Shown here: piece by piece, positions 36,033-47,161 of the stretch
How the letters are laid out: each line of letters opens with the position of its first letter
Numbering within the stretch: position 1 is the stretch's first letter
NCBI RefSeq assembly: GCF_014356525.2
Contig: NC_052505.1
Span: 53,992,379 to 54,056,378 of the forward strand
DNA from: Nilaparvata lugens
Lineage: Eukaryota > Arthropoda > Insecta > Hemiptera > Delphacidae
Direction of reading: 5' to 3'
Length of the DNA: 64,000 bases
Notes under the pieces: generated by a model
Told to the model about the DNA's origin: nothing
Seen by the model: the letters and a program-made list of their open reading frames with translations, nothing else
Database searches by the model: none
Position numbers and translations under genes: made by a program

Positions 36033-38023
36033 TGTCACGTTATTTTTTATATTTAAATAACGATTAGCCTCCTGCTTGGCATCAGTCGGTAGAGCATGGA
36101 ATATTTTAATATAATTATAAAAATCAGGTCGTGGTTTTTAATAGGATACAGTCTCATAAAGATCTTTATAGGCCCAGATATGAGCTTCCACAATAATTCT
36201 GATAATTCATTAAAAAATAAATATATATATATGGTACTTATCCTATAGTATTGAGGAATTGAAATAAATTGCACACCATAAACAATTTGATACATATATT
36301 GACAAATATTGCAAAAAATAAATCAGAGCAAAAAATATATAGAGCGATAAAAATATATAATATAAAAATAGAACAATAATCGAAATCAATAAAATATCAC
36401 AGGCTAAATACTATTCTCTAAATTTCATAGCACGAAACGTTACCATGTGCTTTTATTTTATAATCATATGCATCCTTTTGTATGTAGCTGCGATATTAGC
36501 TTGCTAATAATTGTCGACTTGGACAATTCCATTAAAAATAGATTCCTTGAAATCAGCTTGATAAATTGGCAACCAATAATCCAAATATATATATATTAAA
36601 TTCTATAGTATCTAATAGATTTCTTTGCAATGAATATATTTTTTATCTCAGGGTGCAAGATTCAGCACCTGACGGAATAAATAGAGCAATTCATCTAGTG
36701 AATCAGAGCTACGACAAACTATCGCAAATTATATTGCAGAAATTAAAGATCATATGAATATGTATTACTAGCCTAGATTTTATACTTCTTTGATTTATAG
36801 AACTTCTGATATGTACTGACTCGTTACTCTTCTAATAAAATACCTTTAATACTATATTTACTTGCGCAAGTATTTTTTTTACTAAATTCTTAATTTATGA
36901 GAAAACCCTTTCGACGAGCTAGCTTTGATTCTCATGTAATTTCGAAGCACTGAGGGCGCCCTATCACTATTTCAATATTTCTCACTCACGTGTCAAAATT
37001 TTCTCATGAGCTGCTGATGTCGATCCAACTCCTGGTGGTCCTGGACTATTGTAGCCGGAGTCGTCTCTTCCAAGGGGTTACAAAATTATTTAAAAAATGG
37101 AAATGACTTTTGCTTTATAAGAGCATCACAAAGTCTTATAAGAAATTTAGTAATACAATCTAACTTTAAATTTTTACAAGTTATAGCAAGGTATTACACT
37201 CTATAATATTTAGGGACCTCTCATGGTGGCATTTGGCAGGCGAGTGTTGGTTCTCCTTTCTCAATTTTACAATTCCCATTTCCGATTTCTAAATTTACAT
37301 AAAATTTGAATATCCTAGTTCTCTGCCATTCAAGGTTCAAATAGACCGTACTAAAATATTAAATTATTACTTATGTTGTATGTTTAATAATTTCTTTGCC
37401 TTCGGGCCATATCCAAAATATAGACTATACAACAATTTTATACAAATTCTATTTATTTGTAGAAATATATACAAATATTTTTGGATCGGCATACTATTGC
37501 CTCCTATCAATTGCCATTATGTGATTGGTGCATGCGAATTATTTCAGTAATCATGTGCCTGGTAACCTCCTATTTCCTGGATACATTTAATTATTTTTAT
37601 TAGGTTTTTTAAATATGCTCTCTACATGCTAGTTAATTTTTTATAGGTTATTATTTGTTTCATGCATCATAATAATTAGCCACGTGAGACCTTTTATTCC
37701 TCAAACTGCATACCGTTTTGCAACAATAAATTTCTGCCAAGGTGTTTGGTCAGATTCTACGTTGCATGGCTCGGTCGATCGTTAGGTCGCCAATCACTCA
37801 ATGTTTATGCCTAACCTCAACCTTCAATATCTTATATAATATTATATATTAGCAAAAAATTATTTCAATTCCTCTTAGGCTGCTGTACAGTTAAGCCAGG
37901 ACAATCTGATATTATCTAATCTTTATGTTATCTCTTTGGCGAAATTAGCCAGTTACTTTACTTAGACCTATTAATATTTCAGCTAGGGATTTTTATTTAT
38001 CTATCCAAATTGAATATGTTACA
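36033..38023 (-). repeat. Family A copy 1, 5' LTR (right)
   Basis: Nearly identical to 29829-31821. The (AT)n tract is shorter (36220-36231), and the relic at 36075-36137 keeps the better match caggtcgtggttt. Confidence 0.9.
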
Positions 38024-38027
38024 ATCT

Positions 38028-38244
38028 CTTCTTACTCGACTAGAACTGAAGCAGAATAAGTTCACTGCCAACACACAAGGACTCTTATGCTGGCAGTGCC
38101 AAGTATCACACTGATAATTATTGTTGTGCAAGTTACAATAAATGTCTATTTGTAGGTAATTGTATATTGCATACTTTAGTGATTGTATTGTACAAGTATT
38201 TGTTTGTGATTTTTGGCAATAAAATTCAATTTAGGCCTTGTATA
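38028..38244. other. Short non-coding gap before the Penelope fragment
   Basis: No ORF or repeat end recognised. Confidence 0.4.
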
Positions 38245-38696
38245 TGATAAAATAGGTAGGGAATTGAAGAGGAATGGATTTCATGTTGCTTTCAGGACCA
38301 AACCGATTGATTTTAAATAGTCTATTCAACTGTATTAGAGACAAAATTCATATTTGGGATGAAAGTGGGGTGAGCAAACTTGAATGTGATGATTGTATTG
38401 CTTGTTATGAGGATCAGACAGGTGAAAGTTTCAAAAGTATAATTAAAGAACACATCAGAGATTGGAATGAACAAAATGGGAATCTAACTTTACAGAACAT
38501 TATTTGATAACAAATAATCACAATTTCACAGTTGAGGAGAATGTTGAGTTTCTTCATGTTAATAATAAAAGCAGATCTTTGAATATTCTAGACGCTTTAG
38601 TAATAACAAGAGTAATTAAGGACGATTACCAGTATAGTTTAAATGACCAGATTCATTTCAACCAATACAACACTACGAATTTAGTTTTATTTTAAC
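38245..38696 (+). pseudogene. Penelope-like element, 3' end (GIY-YIG endonuclease)
   Basis: Blocks of a Penelope C-terminus appear in order but across frames: KRNGFHVAFRTK, SGVSKLECDDC, then ACYEDQTGESFKSIIKEH, ITNNHNFTVEENVEFL and SLNDQIHFNQYN. Functional copies read YVGQTGRSFKxRxxEH, so the glycine after Y and the catalytic arginine are both replaced here. At least two frameshifts exist (near 38310 and 38500). The RT half is missing, as in most 5'-truncated Penelope copies. The plus-strand stop is at 38693. Confidence 0.8.
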
Positions 38697-39934
38697 ATTG
38701 TAAGCATACATTGGACGATAGTTTTTCTATTTACATATTATTTGTTTTATTATCTTTCACTTGTTTTCTTGGTTTTTATTTTGTACTAAAAGTGAATTTT
38801 GTTATGGCGAGTCTGTTGCTTAGGCCGCCATTTTGTGATGTTTCTGTTATACCGTTGAGTGGGAGCAGTGGCGTAACGTACACCCCCGCCGACCACGTGG
38901 CGCGGGGGGGCCCGGATCCCTAGTGGGCCCGGATAATATGTAGGCTAATATAGGTTTTCTGAAAAAATAAAATTACCCGGTCTAAGGGGCCCGGGTTAAG
39001 GCCCGAAATGATAATTATATATTGTGGAAAATTACAGGTTTCATTCATTGTGTGAGAAGAAATATGCAATAGAACAATGTTATCAGTCTGGTTATAAATT
39101 AATTTCAAGAGAATACAAGTAGAAAATAATGAATGAGGCAAGAAAGAAAAACAATCATTGTTCAAATCTACTTGTAATAATAATTATAGTTCCATCGACA
39201 GAGCTTCAATAATTGTGTGCTGGTAGTGAGCTTATTGAAAAATTAGGAATGTTTTTTGTTTACAAATCATTAAAATTTATACATCCGGTGAGACAATCCA
39301 GACTGAGACTATTCAAACCACTTACTTATAGTAAAGATTTACTTCTTTTCTCTTCGATTCAAACAAAGATTTTCAGAATGGTTCTAAGGTAGATCGTTAT
39401 CTTTATTTACTATCTTTAAGTAAGCATTGGAGGAAAGAAACTATTTTTCCATTGAACTCCTGGACATATATACCATACTAGCAGGAACCCGTGCTTCGCA
39501 AGGATCTATTTTCAAACTCGATAATCTAAAAAATTGACGTAATGAAATCTTGAAGAATTGAAAATAGGCCTATAACCATCCTTGGTTAATTAAGAATCTA
39601 GCCAATATGCAAAATTTCAAGTTAATTAGTCCTATAGTTCAGACGTGACGATGAGTCAAACATAATTTTCCTATCCCGTACGTGTATAAGTCAACTCTTT
39701 ATTTTATTATAGATATTGTTAACAACTGCAAGAGATAGGAGTGTGGAACAGAATAGTTGTGGAGCTATGATAGCGCCAGAAGTGTCTCAAACACAATAGT
39801 AGGTACTACATGAACTTTTTGAAAGTGATTTGAAAACAAAATGTTAAAACAACAGAACTGAAAATTTTCAACTCTATCATTCTACCTCCATTCAGAGAGG
39901 CTTTTGTTTGAGCCGAATGAAATCTTCTATATAT
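38697..39934. other. Non-coding DNA between the family A copies
   Basis: A GC-rich patch at 38866-39000 begins cagtggcgtaacgtac, like one end of a DNA transposon, but no matching right end was found. About 39478-39715 begins actagcaggaacccgtgctt and ends ttattatagata, and may be a short interspersed repeat. The rest is AT-rich. Confidence 0.4.
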
Positions 39935-41754
39935 TGTAACATATTGAAATTTGGGTAGATATAAAAATCCCTAGCTGAAATATTAATAGGTCTGAGTAAA
40001 GTAACTGGCTAATATCGCCAAAGAGATAACATAAAGATTAGATAACATCAGATTGTCCTGACTAAACTGTACAACAGCCTAAAAAGAAATGAAATAATTT
40101 TTGGCTAATATATAATATTATATAAAATATTGAAGATTGAGGTTAGGCATAAATATTTAGTGATCGGCGACCTAACGATCTACCGAGCCATGCATCGTAG
40201 AATCTGACCAAACACCTTGGCAGAAATCTATTGCGGCAAAACGGTATGCAATTTGAGGAATAAAAGGTCTCACGTGGCTAACTATTATGATGCATGAAAC
40301 AAATAGTAACGTATAGAAAATTAACAAGCATGTAGATGGCATATTTAAAAAACCTAATAAAAATAATTAAATGTATCCAGGAAATAGGAGGTTACCAAGC
40401 GCATGAATACTGAAACAATTTGCATGCACCAATCACATAATGGCAATTGATAGGCGGCAATAGTATGCCGATTCAAAAATATTCATATATATTTCTACAA
40501 ATGATTGGGATTTATATAAAATTGTTGTATAGTCTATGTTTTGGATATGGCCCGAAGGCAAATAAATTATTAAACATACAACATAAGTAATAATTTATTA
40601 TTTTAGTACGGTCTATTTGAACCTTAAATGGCGGAGGACTAGGATACTCAAATTTTATGTAAATTCGGAAGTCGGAAATGAGAATTGTAAAATTGAGAAA
40701 GGAGAACCAACACTCGCCTGCCAAATGCCACCATGAGAGGTCCCTAAATATTATAGAGTGTAATACCTTGCTATAACTTGTAAAAAGCTAAAGTTAGATT
40801 GAATTATTAAATTTCTTATAAGACTTTGTGATGCTCTTATAAAGCAGAAGTCATTTTCATTTTAAATAATTTTGTAACCCCTTGGAAGAGACGACTCCGG
40901 CTACCAGAGTCCAGGACCACCAGGAGTTGGATCGACATCAGCGGCTCATAAGAAGATTTCGACACGTGAGTGAGAAATATTGAATTAGTGACAGGGCGCC
41001 CTCAGTGCTTCGAAATTACATAATAATCAAAGCTAGCTCGTCGAAAGGGTTTTCTTATAAATTAAGAATTTAGTAAAAAATACTTGTGCAAGTAAATATA
41101 GTATCAAAGGTATTTTATTAGAGGAGTAATGAGTCAGTACATTTCAGAAATTCTAATAAATCAAAGAAGTATAAAATCTAGGCTGTTAATACATATTCAT
41201 ATGATCTTTAATTTTTGCAATATGATTTGCGATAGTTTGTTGTAGCTCTGATTCACTAGATGAATGGCTCTATTTATTCCGTCAGGTGCCGAATCTTGCA
41301 CCCTGAGATAAAATATATATTCATTGCAAAGATATCTATTAGATACTATAAAATTTAAGATATATATTCGGATTATTGGTTGCCAATTTATCAAGCTGAT
41401 TTTAAGGAATCTTTTTTTTATGGAATTGTCCAAGTCGACAAGTATTAGCAAGCTTATATCGCAGCTACATACAAAAGGATGCATATGATTATAAAATAAA
41501 AGCACATGGTAACGTTTCGTGCTATGAATTTAGAGAATAGTATTAAGCCTGTGATAGTTTACTGATTTCGATTATTGTTCTATTTTTATATTATATATTT
41601 TTATCGCTCTTTATATTTTTTGCCCTGATCTATTTTTGCAATATTTGTTAATATATGTATCAAATTGTTTATGGTGTGCAATTTATTTTAATTCCTCAAC
41701 ACTATAGGATAAGTACCATATATATATATATTATATATATATATATATATATAT
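39935..41754 (+). repeat. Family A copy 2, 5' LTR, first part
   Basis: Starts tgtaacatattgaaatttgg, the reverse complement of the copy 1 LTR end, and follows it to the (AT)n tract at 41719-41754. There family S begins. Confidence 0.88.
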
Positions 41755-44363
41755 TGTCACAAAGTGAATTTTTGTGACGGATGGAGAGCCGTCGTCTAAT
41801 GTATAATTAGCAAATTTATTCTATTTCAGAATAGGAATAGGATCGTCTGCCGGATATTTTGTTAGATTTATTGTGTATATGCATTATCACCATCGCCGTC
41901 AACCCCTTTAAATCATCAGCAGCAGATTCATCTAACCAGATATTTCCAGATCTTGTTTACCACTCGGCTACCGAGTTGAGTCGGTATCGCTCTTCATGAA
42001 ATTTCTGGAATAGAAATATTGTTACCGGCCTAATCTACTATATGAATCAGCAGTATTGTCATCATTTGCTGCACCCTTAGCATCAGGAGCAGCTGAGTCA
42101 AAACCCCGTCACATGACCAGTGGCGTGATCGTCTTTTCAGACTCTCATTGGTCAGGAAGCTCTTTTCCCCCGGCCTCCTAATTTTCAGCGACCGGTGCAG
42201 CTCCAAGAAGACCTGAGAGAAAGCAGTAGTTCGGTGAACGGGTTCGTGTACGGCTGCGTTCCGAGCGGCGCTCCTAATAGTGGTGTATTAGAGGGTTAAT
42301 ATTCTATTCCGTATTTTTGTGAATGGAATATTGTATGTCGAATTGCCGACTGTATTTGAAGATAGAGCTTCCTGGGGGATTTTCTTTCTTGTGGGTTATT
42401 TTTCCTAAATTCGTATCACTGGGGGTGAACGAATTATCCTTGGTTTTGAAACCTGTAAGGGATCTCAAGTTTGTGTTACAAATAGTTGAGTGGGGAATTT
42501 AGCTAGGCTCTTATAGCGGATTATTTTTGAGTACTTAATTTATAAGTCTCGACTCTGTCGCTTCACGACGTTTTTAATTATAATACGGGAAGTGGGAATC
42601 GGTTCGCTATTCTCCGTATCAGTATCCACGTCGATTCAGGTAATTGTATGTCAGGACTGGTAGTCCGTATATTTTTCCTTCTCTGTAGTAAGGTGGCCTT
42701 TAGTTTAAAGAGTAATTTTTCTCCATTTAGTTTTTATTCTTGTAGGGAAATCCCTGTCCTTTTTAAGAATAGTTTTTCTCAATTAATTTTTATTCTTGTG
42801 GGAAAATCCCTGTTCCTTTTGAGAAAAGTTTTCTCGATTAAATTTTATCCTTGTAGAGAAATTATTATCCTTTATGGTAAATTTTCCTTGCTTAGTTTTC
42901 ATACTAGAGAGTGGCCCTGTATTTTAAATTCGCTTAGCAGTTTCTGACTTGCTGTAATTCCAAGTAGGAAAAGTCCAATCCTTTTCCTAGAGAACTCAGG
43001 TGCAGCTTGAGTTCGTCCTTGTCGAAGTTTCTAGACTGCGACGTCCATTCTCTTTCTTTCTCTTCACTTTCCCTATTCTAAAATCCTTCTAGCTCTCAGG
43101 TACAGCTTGAGGACTTCCTCGCCGAAGTTTCTAGACTGCGGCATCCTTTATCTTTCTTTCTCTTAATTCATCCTGTGTTAAAATCCTTCCTGATCTCAGT
43201 TCCAGATTCGAGATCGTCCTAGTCGCGGGTTTTCAGACCCGCGAATCCTTTCTAAAATTCTTAGAAACCTGTTTCTTTAATAGCAAATATTATTTGCTGG
43301 TTTTCCTGTGGAAAATTCACGAATTTTCCCGTGATCTCAGTTGCAAATTAGAGATCGATCTTTGGGTAGTCCTTAGACTGGCAATTACTTGGAAAAGTCT
43401 GTTGAAATCTTTTCCTGAATTAGGAGTCTCTGACTCGATATTTTCCTTGTGGAAAATCCTGGAAAAATCCTTTCCTACCCTGACAACGACAGACTGTTGT
43501 CTTCCCGATATTATTCCACAGACTGTGTCTGTGAAAAATCTTTTCTATCCTCTCATAATAGTCGACATACTGACTATTAATTTAAAAGCGTTTCGGACGA
43601 TTGAGAGTGATTCCCATACCTTAAGGGCAGTTACAGACTGGCCCTTAATAACCGGCGCGCAGTCATCAGACTAGTGCGGAAATCCTGTTTAGCAGTTCCA
43701 GAATTGCTGAAAATCCTTTCGCAGCTGCAGGCTCGCGATTCAGAAATCCTACACCTAAAACCTTATCCTCTAAATTTTAATTACCACTTAATTGAAATTG
43801 ATATACTGTATTTAGCTAGCAGGTCCAGCTTGCTGAGAGCTAGAGCGCAATTCTCAGATTGCGGATTATTGAGCAGGTATTATTTGCTGTAGAGAATAAT
43901 AATCTTATTATTGATTCTCTGTTCCCTATACCCTATACCGTATACCTCATACCCTGTACCCTATTCTCTAAACCACATTCGGGCTTGCAGGTACAGCTTG
44001 CTCGCCGTCAATTCGCAGTTGGTTCAGATTGCGTACTACCTTTATAAATAGAATTATTGGTAGGGATCTGATAGTCAGATCCGTCTCCTTGTATAGGGTT
44101 ATCTTAATCTCCCTTAACATCCACCCTGTATTCCAAGGGCCGAGGGCCGAATCGGCCAGCAACGGCACGGGCAAACACTCTTCCCCTGAAAGTAAAAATC
44201 TCGCGAAAGAAGCAGAGGGTAAAGAATCAGGATAGAGGGAGAAGTGTAGGTCCGGTATCTCCACCTGTCAGTACGGCTACTGACCCCGACCCATACCCGG
44301 CTGTAGCTAGTCCGCGTCGTAGCAATACTTCGCAATTATTAGAAACCTAGAGGGTGGAATAGG
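41755..44363 (+). repeat. Family S 5' LTR
   Basis: Contains three 56-bp-spaced units (42731, 42787, 42843) and three units spaced exactly 100 bp (ctcagg/ctcagt at 42995, 43095, 43195). The motif caggtNcagcttg recurs at 42998, 43098, 43820 and 43988, and a ccctata array lies at 43924-43973. The right end is set by loss of identity with the other LTR after gtggaatagg. Confidence 0.88.
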
Positions 44364-44408
44364 TCATGCTAATAAAACTGACGTCTCCCATCGTGGGGCT
44401 AAGACGTC

Positions 44409-44426
44409 TGGCGCCCAAGAAAATCG
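44409..44426 (+). other. Family S primer-binding site (candidate)
   Basis: tggcgcccaagaaaatcg begins with the ten bases complementary to a tRNA ending GGGCGCCA, as in tRNA-Lys. It lies 45 bp past the apparent LTR end, further than usual, which suggests that the 3' LTR has lost its last about 40 bp. Confidence 0.5.
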
Positions 44427-44457
44427 CGAAGAGGGTTTAGGTGAATCCCAATCCGCG

Positions 44458-46773
44458 ATGAGTGTACACGGAGAAGAGACTACTCATCAGGATGATGAAG
44501 TCGTACAGGCGGTCCGCCGGGAGGACCTCGCGGAACGCGAAGCCGACCCCAGAGTGTCGTGGGTGTATCGGCTGAATAAGGAGGAAGCGGTCGGCTACCT
44601 AGAGAGTCTCGGCCTGTCGGCAGCGGGGACTGTGAAGGAGCTGAGGAGGAGGATGGTCGAGCACCTTCGATCCCGGACCGCTGCTGCCTCTCAACCAGGT
44701 ACAGAGCCGGCACTGTCCCGCTCTTCAGGCACGTATAGTCAGGGAGAAGTCTGCGACAAGGTAAGAAGTTGGAATTTACATTTTGATGGTGTATTGGATG
44801 CTCCCAGTTTCATCGAGAGGCTCGCGGAACTTCAGGGCGCATATGGGATCTCTGGGGAGCAATCTCTTATAGCCCTGCCGGAGCTGATGGAGGGAGGGGC
44901 CCTACTTTGGATGCGGAATCGTCGCTCCCAGTGGAGGACGTGGGCTGATTTTGTAGAGGCATTTAAACTCCGTTATTATCCTCATTCTTATAGTAACGAC
45001 CTTGAGAGTCAGATCATTGCAAGGAAGCAGAGGGAGGGCGAACCGGCTGATGAGTATGCCAAAGCCTTGCTTACCTTAATGAGACGGTTAGGTAGTTATG
45101 AGGGGGATAGGATGCTTCAAAGATTGTATTTAAATTTATTACCACGGTATAAATTATATGTTCGTAGTGTAGGGGTTAAAAATGTAGATGAGTTGTTAGA
45201 TGTAACCAGAGAGTATGAGGCGATTCGTGCTGAAGAGAAAAACGGGAGGTTATCTCTGAAAAACACGAAAAATGATGGAGAAAAACGGAGTGATTTTCAA
45301 ACTAAGGCTGCGTCGAAAACGCGAGAAAATAGGATAGGGCATTGGAAGTCGAATTGTCCCGAAATTTCTAGTTGTCAAAAGTGTAAAGAAATTTTTGATT
45401 ATTGTAAATGTGTCTCACAAACCAATAAGATATCAGGTATCGCTGTAGTGAAGTCATCACGTGTTTTAAGTACGAGGTCAAAGTTGGGGGATGAGCGCAT
45501 TTTTATTGATGTAGAAATTGCAGGGCAAAAATTTATTGCACTATTAGATATGGGAGTAGAGGTATCCTGTATTAGTGGAAAAGCTCTTAAAGTGTTAGAG
45601 CAAGTAGGGTGTGTTAGAAAAGAAAATTGTAGTCACCATGAAATATTATCCAATGGGAATTATAATAATTTTTCCACAAAAATTATAACTAATTTAAAAG
45701 TAGAAAATATTTTAGTTTCATTTCAACCGGTAGTTGTAGAGGGGCTTTCCCACGATGTGTCATTGGGTATGTCATTTATGAAGCATCATAATATGAATAT
45801 TCAAATGCGTAATAGAATTGTAGAGTGGGAACCTAGTATAGTAGATAATGGAGTAACAGGTAGCTTAAAGCGTGAAGGGATGTCTAAGTCTTGTATCTCA
45901 AAAGTTGCTACAGTAGCTAGCGAGAGACGGGAGAGTGAGAGTGATGGAGATGGGATTTATGTCCACGTAGGAGTAGGTGGAATGGATCTCAATGCTTTAA
46001 TTGATACGACGACAGATAAAACATTTATCTCTTCTGAAGTAGCTAACCGTCTTGGAGTAGAGGGGGAGCCCATATTACCGGTTATCGTTTGTGGGAAAAA
46101 TTATAATTGGAAGGTATCTATCACATCTAATATAGAATCGCGAATGGTTTTAGGATTGAAAAATCTCCGTGATATGAGAGCTGTAATAGAGTTACAGCCT
46201 CATGGTATTCGCTTGAGGAGTAGGGATGATGAGGGAAAATTATCAGTTGTCTCCGGGATGGAGAAGGTAGATAAACCCCCTGTAAGAAAACTTGAAAAGT
46301 TTTCACCTATCTCTGAAGAAGCTCCTGTAAGCGGGAAAAAAGTAAAACTCCATAAAAGAGTTGAACCTATTAAACTTTATACCTGTCCTAAAAATATAGA
46401 GAAGCAAGGGAATGCTTTAAATATTAAGAATAGGCAGGATAAAGTTGTGGTACGGGATGTACTGTCACGATTTCCTCATAGAGAGGGGGGCGAGTTGAAT
46501 AGAGCTAACTCAAGTTGTAGTCCAACTCATTCAATTGAAAATCGCCGTAGCGGTAGCGAATTTAGTGGGAAAGGAGAATTGAAAACCCGATCCGTGGCAA
46601 AGAGATCAGGGGTGAATGACTTTGATAATAATTTATCGTATTACAGTTTTCAACGGTATAGGGGCCGACGGAGAAGAGCGAAAGAAATAGGTATTGCTGA
46701 TGAATGGAGCGGGTTGCCGTATGTGCGTTTCAAGGCGCTCGAGTGTAGAAACAGTACTGTATTGATTAGGTAG
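44458..46773 (+). CDS. Family S gag-protease polyprotein, 771 aa, intact ORF
   Basis: ATG 44458, stop 46771-46773. Residues about 35-80 match a SAP-type motif (EEAVGYLESLGLSAAGTVKE, then LRRRMVEHL), a DNA-binding helix pair. Residues about 95-265 are a gag capsid (WNLHFDGVLDAPSFIERL, FVEAFKLRYYPHSYSND, DEYAKALLTLMRRL). A C/H-containing stretch follows at about 300-325. Two retropepsin-like folds follow: IFIDVEIAGQKFIALLDMGV near residue 350 and IYVHVGVGGMDLNALIDTTT near 505. Active-site D-T-G is D-M-G and D-T-T, so catalysis is doubtful. Near residue 665, VVVRDVLSRFPH recalls the A-D-x-L-S-R-x end of RT-RNase H, consistent with deletion of pol. The basic C-terminus is unrecognised. Confidence 0.8.
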   Translation: MSVHGEETTHQDDEVVQAVRREDLAEREADPRVSWVYRLNKEEAVGYLESLGLSAAGTVKELRRRMVEHLRSRTAAASQPGTEPALSRSSGTYSQGEVCDKVRSWNLHFDGVLDAPSFIERLAELQGAYGISGEQSLIALPELMEGGALLWMRNRRSQWRTWADFVEAFKLRYYPHSYSNDLESQIIARKQREGEPADEYAKALLTLMRRLGSYEGDRMLQRLYLNLLPRYKLYVRSVGVKNVDELLDVTREYEAIRAEEKNGRLSLKNTKNDGEKRSDFQTKAASKTRENRIGHWKSNCPEISSCQKCKEIFDYCKCVSQTNKISGIAVVKSSRVLSTRSKLGDERIFIDVEIAGQKFIALLDMGVEVSCISGKALKVLEQVGCVRKENCSHHEILSNGNYNNFSTKIITNLKVENILVSFQPVVVEGLSHDVSLGMSFMKHHNMNIQMRNRIVEWEPSIVDNGVTGSLKREGMSKSCISKVATVASERRESESDGDGIYVHVGVGGMDLNALIDTTTDKTFISSEVANRLGVEGEPILPVIVCGKNYNWKVSITSNIESRMVLGLKNLRDMRAVIELQPHGIRLRSRDDEGKLSVVSGMEKVDKPPVRKLEKFSPISEEAPVSGKKVKLHKRVEPIKLYTCPKNIEKQGNALNIKNRQDKVVVRDVLSRFPHREGGELNRANSSCSPTHSIENRRSGSEFSGKGELKTRSVAKRSGVNDFDNNLSYYSFQRYRGRRRRAKEIGIADEWSGLPYVRFKALECRNSTVLIR

Positions 46774-47161
46774 ATCTGTAATGTGTTCCATATGAGGGGT
46801 GAATAGTTCTCTTTTCATCTTTCTTCTGTTTCTCCTTTTTCTTTTCATTCTTAACAGGTGCTGCGCCGTTTTACTTTTCCTTTTCTTTCAGATTATTATA
46901 CAGCTGCTTTCAGCCAGGGGCTGTCGTTATCGGGTTATCGGGAGATAACAAGCGATGAAGTCTATTGCTAATTGCTGTTACAATAGTTGGAGCAACAGGT
47001 TGTTTTTTTTTCAGCGTTAGGTCATGCTTATCTTGTGGCTTGGGAAGCCTGACCTACTGCACTAATTATTCTTCTTTCAGCTTCGAGGAGTCAACCGGTA
47101 CCTCGGATGCTGTATTTTCTTCTCATCGCCAACCCCCCCCCCCTCCTTAGTAGGAGTGGGG
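46774..47161 (+). other. Family S 3' untranslated part and polypurine tract
   Basis: A pyrimidine-rich run (46818-46855), a run of 11 C (near 47143) and then taggagtgggg directly before the 3' LTR at 47162. Confidence 0.6.

Larger units (their letters stand above)
29829..38023 (-). mobile_element. Family A LTR retrotransposon, copy 1 (complete, non-autonomous)
   Basis: Direct repeats of about 1.99 kb (29829-31821 and 36033-38023) start tgtcacgtta and end atatgttaca. They are flanked by atct at 29825-29828 and 38024-38027. The internal 4.2 kb carries gag on the minus strand, a Lys-like primer-binding site next to the right LTR and a G-rich tract next to the left LTR. There is no protease, RT or RNase H, only a possible integrase tail. 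The layout fits a Ty3/gypsy-derived large derivative element that would need enzymes from elsewhere. Confidence 0.9.

Noticed and set aside
38866..39000. Complete hAT-like transposon starting cagtggcgtaac
   Set aside because: Only one end-like word is present; no inverted partner or 8-bp duplication was found.
42700..43400. CRISPR-like array
   Set aside because: The units are imperfect tandem repeats within an LTR, without unique spacers of constant size, in a eukaryotic context.
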